Below, piece after piece: positions 10,879-22,285 of a DNA stretch of 64,000 nucleotides. The position numbers were made by a program, and so were the translations under genes. Below the pieces are notes generated by a model, which had not been told where the DNA came from, did no database searches, and saw only the letters and a program-made list of their open reading frames with translations. This DNA comes from Adiantum capillus-veneris (taxonomy: Eukaryota; Streptophyta; Polypodiopsida; Polypodiales; Pteridaceae), in the NCBI GenBank assembly GCA_014529385.2, contig CM043948.1, positions 76,804,291-76,868,290 of the forward strand. The letters run 5' to 3'. Within the stretch, counting starts at the first letter, position 1. Every line of letters begins with the position of its first letter.

Positions 10879-12211
10879 CTACTGTTTGCTGTAGGGCTTG
10901 GGACATTTATGTCCGCCAGAGGAGTTGGGAGAGAGTGTTACCGGCACAGGTGAGTTTTGAATAGAAACAACATAGCATGGCATCGAGGCGGTAGCTTCCA
11001 ACCACTGCAGTAGGTCTTCGTTAGACCCGTCAAGTGGGGTGGGCTGCTCAGGGTCGGGGTTGGACTGTACTGACAATGAGCTGTGATGAACCACTGGATC
11101 CATACCTCCTTCGAGCCGAATTGGTTGCATGGGGAAACCAGGAGAATGTATCCACATGGCGTCGTTTCCCCAATCATGCAGTGCTTTAGTATGCCGCAAC
11201 CATGGTCTACCAATCAGCAACGGAAATCCTCCCTCCACCTGAGGAAGACTGACCACCACAAAATCTAAGCTAAATGTGAAGCCTTGTACCATCAATGGCA
11301 CATTCTCTAGTATGCCCACCGGGTAGACTGTCCTCTGGTCTGCCAATGTAACAGTGAATGGAGCAGGGCGGTTAGGTTGCAAGCCTAAGGCCAACATAGT
11401 AAATTCTGGCATCAGATTGATCCCAGATCCACCATCCACTATGACGCCTGAGAATTGATGCCCAAGAATAGACACACTGAGATGAGGACTTTTGTAGTCG
11501 GTGAGGGGAGCAGCTGGATATGAAATTATATAGGACTCCTAAGGGTTGCACAGGTAGGTGCCCGCCATTAGGCCCTGCACCCGGGTACAGAGACTGGATG
11601 ATGGAAAGGGTGTCACTTCTAAAATTTGCATCAAGTTGAAGCATGTCGTACAGTGACACTTGCTGAAAAGTGTTTTTTAAGATAGACTCTGCTGCGGGCT
11701 TGTTTCCTTTGACGAGATCTTGCTCTGGTATCTTGACCTTCTGCAAGTCCTCTATCGCTTCCATGAAAGCACCATCAATATCTGATAGAAGCGAGGTAGG
11801 TTGGCTCTTGACACTACCTGCTGGTTTGGCAGCTACTACTGGAGTTTGACTCATTTGTGTGACAGAAGATGGAAAGATTGGACCGCCAGGGAGGCTGAGA
11901 CCAAGAGCATCTCTCTGTGCCCGTGTGAGCACACCAGCTGGCTCTTCCACTTGCTTCAACCCATCTCGAGAGGCAACTACAAGCATGGAAGGCGGGGCCT
12001 GTGGAATTGAGTTCACTGTGATGAGGTTAAGCTTTGGGAATGTAAACTCCTGTTGGTTTTGGCTTGTGCTTGCAGATGTGGACGCTCTTTGTTTTGGGCA
12101 ATCCTTACTATAGTGATCCTTAGCTTCAGGGCAATGTCGGCAAGGAGGGGACCCTTCTGGTAAGGGAAATTTGCTCTGATAGTGTCCATACTCCCCGCAC
12201 CTGTAGCACAA
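10879..12211 (-). pseudogene. Distal nucleocapsid and protease of the Ty3 element
   Basis: Minus strand. Starts with CYRCGEYGHYQSK and CRHCPEAKDHYSKDC knuckles, then a Ser/Thr/Gln linker. After a frameshift comes the aspartic protease: VIVDGGSGINLMPE is the D-S/T-G active-site loop in the DGGSG form seen in plant Ty3 elements. FPLLIGRPWLRHTKA is the second flap/ILG region. It would process Gag-Pol. The joint between the two frames is near 11400-11475. Confidence 0.82.
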
Positions 12212-13662
12212 AATTGCCTATTTGAGGGACGAGGTGGTCTCGGCCCTTGCTGCATGGGACCGGATGCTGACGTGTAGAAGCTTTGGGCAATTGAAGGAGT
12301 ACTAGCATGATAAAAGCTGGGGGATGTAAAGTTGTTGTGCATACCTTGCATAGGAGGTGTTGTCAGCAGAGGTGGCATCGGGTTTTGATGGCTATATGGT
12401 GACACCATGTTTGATGCAGGTGCTAGCCCTTGTTGGAGAGACGGACCTAGACTTTGTTGTATCTGCCGTAATCCCTTGACATAAAAGCAATCCTTGTCTT
12501 CATGCCCAGACTTCTCGCAGAAGTGGCAATAAGCTCGAAGGGGACAGTCTTGTGGAGGATGTCCTGAAGAGTGACACGAGCTGCACCATACCATAGCTTT
12601 AGTCTCCTGTTGAGACCGAAGCTCTTCTAGCTATCTCTTGATTTGATCCAAAGCCTCTAGATGTGGGGGTTTCTCCTGGCGAAGAGAGATATTTTTCTCC
12701 TCTTGAAGAGCGCGTTGTAGTTTTAGGGCTTCAAGTTCTCTACGCAAAGAAGTCAATGGATCAGTAGTACTTTCTGAAAACACAGAGGGGGTCTCTATGT
12801 GAGAGGAGTTGTTGAACAACTTCCTAGCCCCCTCTATCCTAGTAGCAGCTGCGATAAACTCCTCCATAGTGGCGTCGGGTCGGAGACTCTCTCGAAGTTT
12901 TTGCTGCGATGTTTTGGGAAGCGCCTTCTCCACCCACTTCTTAACCATGAATTCACCGGGTTGCTGGGGAAGCTTGGAAACCACAGACTTGGTCTTGGTC
13001 ATAAGCTCTGCAAAAGTCTCCTCTGGCTAGAGCACCATGTTGTCCAACTCATCCAACACCTTCTCCTGGTAGTCACCTGGCCTGAAAGCTGCACAAAACT
13101 GTTTTCTTAAGGCTGCCCAAGTTGCAAAATGATTTTCTCCAAACTGGCTGTACCATTTGTCTGCTAAGCCATCCAAGGTGGATGGAAAGAGTACCAAATA
13201 AGCATCTTCCCTGTTAAGACCACGACCCGTACAGAGAGATACAAACCTCCTTGCATGGTCATCAGCATCTTCTGAAGAGAGTCCTTTGAATGTAGGGAAT
13301 TTGATGTTTACCTTGGCCAAAACGCTAGCCAACGGCTCCATGGCCCCTTGCTGAGCTTGTTGCTCAATAGCCTGCTGTAGCAGAATAGGAGAGATCTTTG
13401 CTGGAGAAGGTGATCTGGAAGATGTGGAACCGGATGGAGGAATGGGTGATGTCGTATGTGGAGGTATGGGTGAAGAGGTTGATGGACTTCTACTAGGCAA
13501 TAAGGGTCGTCTTCTATTGTAGTACTTCAAAGGGATCAGTAGTGCGCTTTGACGCTCGACTGACCGCCTTGTATGTGTCATGCAGTGACCACCAATCCAA
13601 CCGAACCTTGGACAAGAAAACCTGTACTGGTTGAAGACAGGTCTAGACTCAGGTTGAACCAA
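12013..13662 (-). pseudogene. gag of the Ty3 element
   Basis: One minus-strand frame from about 13662 to 12013, interrupted by two in-frame stops (near 13024 and 12628). Contains the retrotransposon-gag fold region (IKFPTFKGLSSEDADDHAR, ADKWYSQFGEN, LRKQFCAAFRPGDYQEK), a Lys/Glu-rich helical segment (LRRELEALKLQRALQEEKN) and CCHC knuckles (CSSCHSSGHPPQDC, CHFCEKSGHEDKDC). It forms the virus-like particle and binds RNA. The frame shifts near 12200 into the next ORF. Confidence 0.87.
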
Positions 13663-13850
13663 GGACGAGGAGAGACTAGACCAGGGACGAGGACAGATTG
13701 GACCAGGCTAGAGAGACCAGAGAAGGACGAGAACAGATTGGACCAAGCTAGAGAGACCAGACCAATTGGACCAGGGGGAGATAGGACCAGACCAATTGGA
13801 CTAGGGCAAGAGAGGACCAGCCCAACAGGCTACACAGTGCCGGGCAAAGT
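13640..13850. repeat. Degenerate tandem repeat in the Ty3 leader
   Basis: Imperfect repeats of about 30-40 bp built on AGATTGGACCAG and CTAGAGAGACCAG, lying between the primer site and gag. The small ORF across it is not a gene. Confidence 0.7.
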
Positions 13851-13903
13851 AGGCAAAGCTAGATAAACCCAACTAACTTCACAGAGAGTGAGACTTTAGT
13901 TGA

Positions 13904-13922
13904 GGTCCCACCGTGATCGCCA
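13904..13922 (-). promoter_or_regulatory. Candidate primer-binding site of the Ty3 element
   Basis: Reading minus, the first TGG inside the 5' LTR starts TGGCGATCACGGTGGGACC, 13 bases from the LTR end. Position and TGG start fit a tRNA primer site. I cannot assign the tRNA. Confidence 0.4.
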
Positions 13923-13935
13923 AAATGAGAGCACC

Positions 13936-14504
13936 TGTAGCGCAGATAGTGTGTCATGCTCTCTACACTCGGTGCTCCTCAGTGCAATGTGCGTGACAAT
14001 CTCACTCAAAACAGACTGGAAACAGGAAACAATAGACAACAACGCTCATAGACACAACAACAACAACAACAGTAGACCACACAAATGACTCGACTATCTC
14101 AAAGCATTGATAGAGACTCTCGCATGGCAGCACACTCAGCTCCAGCCCAGGACTCTCAGGTACAATGGGGGTGTCGAGGCTCAAATGTGCAGGGAGAGTG
14201 AAGAAGTGCTGTGTGTCTACACTCACTCTAAGCGACTACATAAAGATAAACCCAAAATGACCCAAACGACTACTCATATGCACAACCGTAGGGAGCCACC
14301 AACGGCTCATAAATTTCAGCCATCTAAGTCTATCCCGAAACTGAGTGGTGGTGACCTGGCCACGATGTCCACTAGGCCACCGTCCGTATCCTGCCACGTG
14401 TCATTTGTCCAGCCGAGAGAGTCAGTCCAGTGTGAACCAGACCCGACCAACTGTACCAACTGTATGTCCTGGGAAAGTGAAAGTGACATTGTAGCCCTGC
14501 TACA
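13936..14504 (-). repeat. 5' LTR of the 2819-14504 Ty3 element
   Basis: 569 bp, TGTAGCGC...GCTACA on the plus strand, near identical to 2819-3387. Followed at 14505-14509 by GACAT, the right copy of the target duplication. Transcription would run leftward. Confidence 0.93.
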
Positions 14505-14509
14505 GACAT

Positions 14510-16304
14510 GGATTCCCACTATTGTTATATGCTGATGATATTGTGTTGATCTCCGACTCTCCGGAGGGGATGCAACGTCACTTGGATGCTTTGCATAGGT
14601 TTGCCCACGAAAGTGGTTTGTCCGTCAACCTTGGTAAAACCAAGGTCATGGTATTTAATACCACCCCATAGTGGATCAGGAGGTCAGCGCCTGCATTCAC
14701 ATATGGCCAGGAGAAAGTGGAGTCTACAGATGCTTATACTAACCTTGGAGTGGTGTTTAGTGGGCCAGCATTTTCACTGAGGAGGGCAGAAGAGACTAGA
14801 TTGACCAGAGCCCAGGCAGCATCGGGTAGATTGGAAAGGATGTGTTCACAGGTTCAGTTTCAGGAGCCTCGCTCTTTGACACTTTGGTGGCTTCTGCATT
14901 GCTTTATGGAGCGGAGATTTGGGGACCTTCATTGGATCATCACGGGAGGACAACCCGCACTGATGGATGGGGGGACATGGAGAAGCCTCTGGTCTCTATG
15001 ATCTCGCGGCTCATTAGAGCCAAGGCTTTAGTACCACGTGCCATTGTCCGAGCAGAGCTAGCTGCCCCCCCACTAGTGGTTGAGGCGCTCACCAGATCTG
15101 TCTCCTTCATACACCGCATGTGGGAACTTCCCAGAGAAAGATATGCCCGCCTTGCACTTGAGTCCTCTCGACAGTTAGCCATGCAAGGAGATACAGCATG
15201 CTGGTATAGGGAGATGATGTCATGGTTTCAGGCACATGGGTTTAGCATAGACAGATTGCCTCCTTTCCAGTACTCACTACATGCACCCTCTTTGACTCTT
15301 ACACAGTCCGAGATCAGCAGGCTCATCCGCCAGGACCTAACTCAGCTAGACACCAGGAGGACATGGATACAGCCAGCACAAGAGCTGGGCACGAAGATGG
15401 CTTTCTACAGAGAGCATCTTCTCTAGTTTACGGAGGACGGTTTTGTGACGAGGCCCAGGTACATGGACACCCACTTGTCTCATGGGGTACGATGTGCTAT
15501 TGGCCAGATACAAACATCTTCACACCAGCTGCGGATCGAGACTGGGAGATACAGTGGAGTACCATCAGAGGCCAGGACATGCCCCCTATGTGACATAGAG
15601 CCTGAGACAGAGTTGCACTACACATGCCACTGCCCCGTCTACTACGAGATACAAGGCCGCTTCCACTGCTTGTTCAGAGAGGGCTTTGGACCACTCTCTA
15701 GAGTCATGCGGTACGAGGATCACAGATGCTTGGGTTTGTTTTTGCTCGAGCTGCGTAGACACAGAGAGAGCCTGATGAGAGGAGAGGCTAGCTAGTCTCA
15801 GAGGTAGATCATAGACTTCTTTAGAGCAGACACTGGACACCCGGAGGAGTTACTACCACAGCAGAGCTCGTCGCCTCACGCCAGAGGCACACTGATCGAC
15901 CGGGTGACCGAGCTGGGGAGATCCAGACGCCCGCGACTACGGAGGACTACACAGCACTGACGGAGGCTGCATCAGAGGATTTGGGTCACTTTGGCCCGAC
16001 ATACACAACGCCCGGTCAGACTACTGACCATGGAGGAGATTGATGAGACCTGCCAGCGACCGATGCTGGATCTCTTGTGATTTTAGCTATCCCAGCTTAG
16101 TTCACACCTTGGAGTTTAGGATTCCATAGTAGTCATTTAGTCATTTTGTCATATTGTCATTTTCATTTCATTTTGTTACTTTTGTTACTCGGACTTTGTA
16201 TCAGATCCACCACATTGTAACTTTTAGGTCTCATAGGTCACTTTGGCCTTTTGAAGACGTTAATATAACATTTCATTTCATTTCATTTCTCTCTCTCTCT
16301 CTCT
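14510..16304 (+). pseudogene. LINE A copy 1, 3' part: reverse transcriptase end, thumb, zinc finger and 3' tail
   Basis: Resumes exactly where 2818 broke off. YADDIVLISDSPEGMQRHLD is the catalytic block C, then LSVNLGKTKVMVFNT, then a thumb region (RAELAAPPLVVEALTRSVSF). A C-terminal zinc-knuckle region follows: CPLCDIEPETELHYTCHC. The 3' UTR ends GAAGACGTTAATATAACATT, ATTTC repeats and a (TC)n tail at about 16289-16304. Frameshifts occur near 14680, 14850 and 15430. The microsatellite-like tail instead of poly(A) suggests an RTE-like rather than an L1 type, but I cannot settle the clade. Confidence 0.87.
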
Positions 16305-16381
16305 ACTCTCGTCGGATAGATCTTTGAGGTCTCTTGGGATAGATTCCTATGACGTTAAAATTCTCTTCTCCTTCTTCTTCT

Positions 16382-16384
<3 letters not shown>

Positions 16385-16454
<70 letters not shown>
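16385..16454. repeat. (TC)n(AC)n compound microsatellite
   Basis: TC units to 16420, then AC units to 16454. Confidence 0.95.
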
Positions 16455-16456
<2 letters not shown>

Positions 16457-16713
16457 CGGACAACAAATTTTTGGAATTTTTAGGTTCATATGGACCGAGG
16501 TTTGACGCATTGATGAAGCCAGCCATCCAACTCGGGAAGAACCTATATGTCACCTGACCATAAAAAATAACGTAGTTAAGTAGGGAAAATTACTGAAGAG
16601 AAGGGTTGAATATGTTTTCTTGTGAGAAAAATAAGCACTTGACACGCAGTTATGATCTTTTCTTTAGACAAAAAGAAAAGCAATTTGAAAAACGAGAGAG
16701 GCAAATGACTTAC

Positions 16714-16806
16714 ATCTTCAGTAAATGAAAGGACACATATTGACTCTAACAGGGATGCATCAGCTTGAAGACTTCTCAATATAGCCATCAAAGATGTTGT
16801 GTCCCC
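16714..16806 (-). other. Possible internal exon of an unidentified gene
   Basis: On the minus strand a 93-nt stretch is bounded by CTGATTGCAG (acceptor) and GTAAGT (donor). It codes 31 residues in one open phase: GDTTSLMAILRSLQADASLL then ESICVLSFTED. A preceding segment ending at 16881 reads LVPNVLFVE and stops at a GTATAC donor in matching phase 0, so splicing would join VE to GD. No homologous family comes to mind. It may be a real exon in a large gene or a captured fragment. Confidence 0.35.
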
Positions 16807-16881
16807 CTGCAATCAGTTATTAAGCATAATAAGATTCTAAAGAAACTGCAAGAGATTGAAAGCAATTCAAGATAGTATACC

Positions 16882-17263
16882 TCAACAAAGAGAACATTAG
16901 GTACAAGTGTATGTCTTCATATTTGAGACTATGCCAAGCTAACATTTTGTATGTGAGTACGTATGAAAGGGGTGTGAGCTGGTTGCCACTCAGGATCAAA
17001 GAGTGTGCTAGGCCCCTCTTTTGGGAGCTTGAAATACAGGTATTGTGGCCTGAATGAAAACAGGCGTTTCTACCAAAGCTGAGAAACTTCTGGAGAAAGT
17101 TTTTGAGAGGCAGATAAAGGTCAACCTCCTTATGCAAGAGCCATAAAACTGGCAGGAAAAATACAAGCCAATACAAAGGTGGCCTCTACCCACCATGAGC
17201 ACAATTATGGATGATCTTCATAGAGCTCTGGTCTTGGAAGGATACATTTTATGTCAAATAATG
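16882..17263. other. Unassigned sequence
   Basis: Minus-strand frames here are hydrophobic and lack recognisable motifs. No repeat relationship to the rest of the window was seen. Confidence 0.3.
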
Positions 17264-17710
17264 TCATGAGCAAACCCTCTGGATAATGAGTTCCAGAGGT
17301 GCTCTTATGAGGTCCCCAGCAGCAAGGTCAAATTGGTTGAGTGCCATTTGCAACAACCGGATTTTTCCAAGTGCTGGTAGGGTCATTATCTCAGAGGAGT
17401 CTTCTGCTGGTCTCATCAAAGGGAACATTTTACATGCTATTCCCTGTTTTCCAGCTTTAAGCCTGAGGTCTTGCAGTGTGGATGTCCTGTGTGGGTTGAC
17501 TTCCCTGAAATCCCATATTTCTAGTGGGGGCGAATTCAATAAGTGGTTGGAGCACTGAATAAGGTTTTGTATGCAGCCTTGGGGGGCAGCAATGGGCAGT
17601 CTCCCAACTATTAGATATTTTTGCATTATATTGAACAGGTGCAACCCACTCCTGAGTTTTAAGGTAATGGCTGAGCTGGGCATGACATATCCTTGGAAGT
17701 AAAATGTCAT
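17264..17710 (-). CDS. Unidentified minus-strand ORF, 148 codons
   Basis: Open from 17710 to a stop at 17264. Moderately Leu-rich (KLRSGLHLFNIMQKYLIVGR, LPALGKIRLLQMALNQFD), with no signal peptide, knuckle or catalytic motif I recognise. It could be the C-terminal part of a decayed LINE protein or a chance ORF. Confidence 0.25.
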   Translation of the reverse strand: MTFYFQGYVMPSSAITLKLRSGLHLFNIMQKYLIVGRLPIAAPQGCIQNLIQCSNHLLNSPPLEIWDFREVNPHRTSTLQDLRLKAGKQGIACKMFPLMRPAEDSSEIMTLPALGKIRLLQMALNQFDLAAGDLIRAPLELIIQRVCS

Positions 17711-17815
17711 GTGTTTACTGACGTCTGCTTTAAATGAAGGAAACTGGCATTTTGATAAGGACTACCCACAGTAGCGCTAACCACACTAACCAAAGATTCC
17801 AAATAACCTCGTCAT

Positions 17816-18360
17816 TGCACATTTTGTGGAAAGAATGGCCATCTTGAAGAAAAATGTTTTGCTAATAAGTTATCTGTTGAAAATAAAGCATTAGATAAGT
17901 CCACAGAAGAAGAACTTACATTGCTTGTGCCTCTCCCTCTTCTATCTCACTCTCTCCTAGTGTATCCTCTCTTGGTGATTGCACCACCCACTCTGCAAAA
18001 ACTTAAGGCCGTGGCCAAGAGTGAGTGGATTGGCGATAATGGGGCTTCCCCTCATACGTCTCACTCCTCACAACAACATGGAGAGCTATTGGACTACTCT
18101 CTTGAAATGCTATTTTGCATGATGTGCTCTACCTGCCTAAGCTCTCAATTAACCTCTTCTCCATGTCTAAAGCAACTTCTAAAGGTCTTGGAGTCTACTT
18201 TGATGATGAAGTAATTAAAGTGATCGATAGAAGGAATCTTTGTTGTGGCTCATGGTTATCAAGCAAGTGGCTTATATCGTACACAGTCTTTCTCTTCTAG
18301 TTTGCAACCCTCCCTCGCCATTGCTACCATAACCACCTCTACATTCCCATTTGTTGCTCA
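17816..18360 (+). pseudogene. Copia knuckle and protease remnant
   Basis: CTFCGKNGHLEEKCF at 17816 is a perfect CX2CX4HX4C knuckle. WIGDNGASPHTS near 18028 is the protease active site, normally DSGAS with the catalytic Asp kept here. Downstream LYLPKLSINLFSMSK matches the usual copia protease tail. Confidence 0.78.
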
Positions 18361-19470
18361 CTATGACACACACTGACTGTGGTATTGCTGCTCATGCGCT
18401 ACTGTGTAACCTGCATGTAAGGCAGGGCACCCCCCAAATAGACCTCCTGAGGAGAGGTTAGGATCGAGAGGAGGTCCCAGAGCAGTTGGACAAAGCAATA
18501 GAGGATGAGGACCAGCAATTGGTGGCAATTTAGGATCAGATCGAGTTGCTCTAGGATAGGCCAATTTAGCAAGCTTTGGATCCCTTGAAGATTTGGTCAT
18601 AGTCACCTCTTACAATAGGCATTATCGGGCGTCAACAAGAGAGTTAATCTCTTCAGTTTGACTGTTCAACAAGTTTTCCATCTGAGATCTTGCCTGCATA
18701 GTTTTTTGCGTGTCAACATGTTTTTTGTGCAATTGTTAGGAGCACGTCGGATCTTCCTTGGTGTAGAGACAGCTCCCATGATCACATTCAAAGTGCAAGT
18801 TTTACATGAGGGTTCCTTTTGGGCGAGGGAGGCTATTTATGATACCATACAAGAGCAGACAATAGTTGAGGCCAACAACTCTATGGATATCAGACAGTTT
18901 GCAGAGTTGTTTGAGAGTCAGTTTAGTGAGATCTTGGGGAAGTTGGTTTGGTCAAAGAGATGTGCATCTTTGTACCTTCCCTTGGCTTTTGTGGTGGACG
19001 ATGATTGGGTCCCTCCTTCCTTTCTTACAGTATGGTTGTGTCGTAGATTTGCATCCTTTTTTGGGTACAGCATCAAGAAATGTTAAGAGTGGATGCAAAT
19101 GATTTTGGAGGCACAGCCTAGGGATTGCACAATCCCCTTGGCTTTTGTGAGCTAACATAGGAGGTTTTAGAGAGGACGGTTTAAATCAATCTGATACATA
19201 GCATTGGACATTGTGGTTTTCGTTACATTGCTTGAGGTGGATAGAGCTTTCGGCAAATATATGTTGGCTTATCACAAGCAAGATAGGTATATTTCACTAT
19301 CATTATCTCTAAATGTATGCTGTGGGCTTTTTTATGATTTTTCCCCATGATGTCATTGTATATCTTTCAAGTTTTTTCCCATATCTCTTGTTTATGGACC
19401 TATGGTCGATTTTATGTGATTACAAGCCCCATTTTTTGCTCAAAACCATGAGTATTCTTTGGCGATGTCC
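18361..19470. other. Insert of unknown origin within the copia relic
   Basis: No retroelement motif. A plus-strand ORF of 142 codons (18658-19086) contains SMDIRQFAELFESQFSEILG and ends in a hydrophobic stretch. I do not recognise it. Its boundaries are not defined by repeats or duplications that I can see. Confidence 0.3.
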
Positions 19471-20060
19471 TCATTGCTACCTTGTAGCATCTTGTTTCCA
19501 TAGATACGGTGATTTCCAAAGAAGGCCACTTTTCGAGCCTCTCCCATTTTGAGAGTTAGTTCATGCTAATCTTGCAGGTTCTATGGAGGTTGATTCACTT
19601 GGTGGGTCAAAGTATTATTTGATACTTGTAGGTGATTTCTCCAAACAGACATGGATATTGCTATGAAGACTGTTGCTCTCTTTAACTTCGAAATTTTATT
19701 GTTTCCTTCTTCTAAGGGCATTTAAAGGAAAACCTCTCTCCCTTACACCCCTTAGTAGAATGGTGTTGTAAAGAGAAAGAACAGGACAATGAAGGAGATG
19801 GCATGCCCTCTCTTGCATCATGCCTCTCTCCCTCCCTCATTTTGGGGTGAAGCTATGGTTACATCCATTTATCTTCTCAAGCGCTCTCTCTAAAAACGGT
19901 GGATGGCATCACTCTAGAGGAGGTATTTACAAGTCGTAAAACTTCTATCTTACATATTCATGTCTTTGGTTTTGTTGCTCATGTTCATGTTCCATCAAAG
20001 AAAGAGGACTTTGAATGCTAAATCCAAAGAGGCGATTTTTTGTGAGTAACGTCTCTCGCT
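19471..20060 (+). pseudogene. Copia integrase remnant
   Basis: CPHCYLVASCFHRYGDFQRR ends the HHCC region. GSKYYLILVGDFSKQTW follows (catalytic Asp region). NRTMKEMACPLLHHASLPP is the end of the core after a degraded NG[VI]VER. HVFGFVAHVHVP and ASKKNW-type sequence mark the C-terminal part. Heavily frameshifted. Confidence 0.72.
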
Positions 20061-20639
20061 CCAAAAAAAACTGGTTTTGGGATCCTTCTCTGGAGGATAT
20101 TGTTCTCTCCCATGATGCTTGGTTTGATGACATTAGATTTGGTTGTTACTTTATTAGAGCTTCTTCATCCCATGTTGGTATTGACCCGTTTCCAGTTGGA
20201 TGCTTCAACCTCTTCTAGCACCTCCATCCCTATCACCACCATGACCCCTCCTACACCTATTGTTGGTTCCTCTTCACTCTCTCCATCATCGACATTATCT
20301 CCCTCTATATCAACTATTCCTACACCCTTTGTGTAAGTTGATCTTGGTGTACTTCTACTCCAGAGTCTTCTAACACACATGTGAAGCCCGAGGTTCTTCC
20401 TCGATGGACTTGCTCTCTCCTTTAAGATTCTGGTCTCTCAAATTCTACCATTCATAAGCAGGTTTCTACTCATAGCGTGACTCGTAGTTCACAACAAGTG
20501 AATTATGTTTTGATGTCATAGGTGGATGGACCAAATTTTGTAGAGGAGGCCATGTCTCAATCTTATTCGAGAGAGGCTATGATACCTGAAATGTCTTCTA
20601 TTGAGGACAATAATACTTGGAGGCTTGCTCCTCGTCCGT

Positions 20640-21720
20640 CCCACAAGAAGGTAAGTGATTCAAAGTGAAGTTGCATTCCGATAGCTCTTTAGACAAGTAC
20701 AAGGCTCGTCTTGTTGCTAAAGGTATGCTGAAAAGGAAGGTATCGACTTTGACAAGACTTTTGCTTTCACTGAACGATTCACTAATATACATACTGTGAT
20801 TGCACTTGTTGCACATTATGAATTGCATGTTTATCAAATGGATGCCAAGTCTACTTTCTTGAATGGTGGTTCAGAGGAGGAAGTATATGTGGAACAACCC
20901 CTAATTTGGTCATTGATGATCGTGAGGATCATTTCTACTTGTCAACGAAGGCATTATATGTCTCAAATAGGTACCCAAGACTTGGTATCAAAAGATGGAC
21001 AGCTTTTCTTTTATTTGAATTTTAAGCAATCTCATGCCAATGCTAACCTTTATGTGCTTCTCAAGTATCATGTGGATGAGATCATTGTGCCAGGTTCAGG
21101 GGAGAATCTAGTTGTTAGGATGAATGCTAAACTCATGTCCACCTTTGCTATGACAAACTTTGGTTTGTTGCATCATATTCTTGGTTTGGAAGTAGTGCAA
21201 TTGATGGCATTTTGTCTAACTTTTTTAACAATGAAAGAAGTATGGTATGGAAAGTTGTTCTCCCAAGTCTTGTCCTATGGATCTAAATTCTTAGTTATCC
21301 AAGACCCGATGATATTCCTTTGGTGGATGCTACCGAGTACAGAAGTTTCTTGGTTCTTTCTTGTCCTTGGTTAACACTCAGCCTGATATTTGCTATGACA
21401 TGAGTAGTCAGTTTGCACTTTATCTCCTAGCACTAGTTTTTAAAATTCCGATGGCCCTATTGCTTTAGCACATAACCCAGTTGTCCCTTGGTGGACTAAA
21501 CACAGTGATGTTCATTACTACTTTGTTTGGGATTACATTGAGGATGGTCATATCAGTTTGGAGTATTGCCCCACCATTGACAATCTTGCAAAGATTAAAC
21601 ACATTGATGTTCATTACTACTTTGTTTGAGATTACATTGAGGATGGTCATATCAGTTTGGAGTATTGCCCCACTATTGAAAATCTTGCAAATCTGCTCAC
21701 CAAGCCTCTACCTTGATCTC
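20640..21720 (+). pseudogene. Copia reverse transcriptase and RNase H remnant
   Basis: VYQMDAKSTFLNG is block A with the catalytic Asp. EEEVYVEQP follows. The YVDD block reads YHVDE, so the second catalytic Asp is lost. FGLLHHILGLEV follows. RNase H ends with HYYFVWDYIEDGHISLEYCP and ANLLTKPL. Confidence 0.78.
21500..21697 (+). repeat. Tandem duplication of the copia RNase H C-terminus, 99-bp unit
   Basis: Two consecutive copies offset by 99 bp (33 codons, frame kept), starting ACACAGTGATG at 21500 and ACACATTGATG at 21599. They differ by a few substitutions. Both encode the conserved EYCPTI end of RNase H. Confidence 0.88.
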
Positions 21721-21785
21721 AACAGGATTATCTTCTTCATCAATGATGTGGAGTTGGACCTACCCATCTAGCGCTAAACATGAGG

Positions 21786-22230
21786 TGTTGGAGATATGTC
21801 ATGAGCAAATGGTGGCATCCTAGTTTGTAAGGCGTAGTGTATGGCCAGATTGGCCCTGAATAGGCATTTTAGTCCACTTGGTCCAGTTTAAATGTTCGGG
21901 ACCTTTTATTATTCAACAATTGTCCCATTTTTGGTCCAGTTGTCTTAGTTTTGGTCTAGTTCTTCTGGATCTTTTATTAGTCAGCAATCTTTTGGTCCAA
22001 TTGTCTCATTTTCAATGTGGTGGCTCAAGAAACAATTATTAGCAGGGCGTCCTCTTTTTACTCCGAGATTTGGCCCTGAATTTGGGGGGGACATTTTGCA
22101 CCTTACTAGGCCACCTTCGTCATTATAAACGCATCCCCTCTTCATTCTCATTATCTTGTTGTATAAGCCTTCTCTAGAGTTATTGAGTTATTGCTCTTGG
22201 GTCATTCTTTCTCTATACTAGAAATTTGGA
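21786..22230 (+). repeat. Probable 3' LTR of the copia relic
   Basis: TGTTGGAGATATGTC begins just after a GAGG purine stretch and the end of pol, where the 3' LTR is expected. The right end is not sharp. A GAT microsatellite and LINE A-2 follow, so the LTR may be truncated. Confidence 0.45.
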
Positions 22231-22285
22231 TCATATGATGATGATGATGATGTGGGCTCATGTCGTTTCATTTCATCATGATGAT

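Larger units (their letters stand above)
2819..14504 (-). mobile_element. Ty3/gypsy LTR retrotransposon, non-chromoviral, with accessory 3' region, inserted in LINE A-1
   Basis: Two 569-bp LTRs (TGTAGC...GCTACA) in the same orientation flank an internal region coding on the minus strand: gag, protease, reverse transcriptase, RNase H, integrase, then about 4 kb of extra sequence. The polymerase motif FMDDFSTF resembles the YMDDFSVF signature of the Athila/Tat side of the family. That group often carries an additional ORF after integrase, and there is no chromodomain. Every ORF is broken by stops or frameshifts. A solo LTR of the same family (6832-7404) is nested in reverse orientation. No clear polypurine tract is visible beside the 3' LTR. 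Confidence 0.92.
17790..22285 (+). mobile_element. Ty1/copia retrotransposon relic
   Basis: Domain order is knuckle, protease, integrase, reverse transcriptase, RNase H, which is the Copia order. The 5' LTR and most of gag are gone. A sequence of about 1.1 kb (18361-19470) with no copia similarity interrupts the protease-integrase interval. Many frameshifts. LTR-like sequence follows from 21786. Confidence 0.8.
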
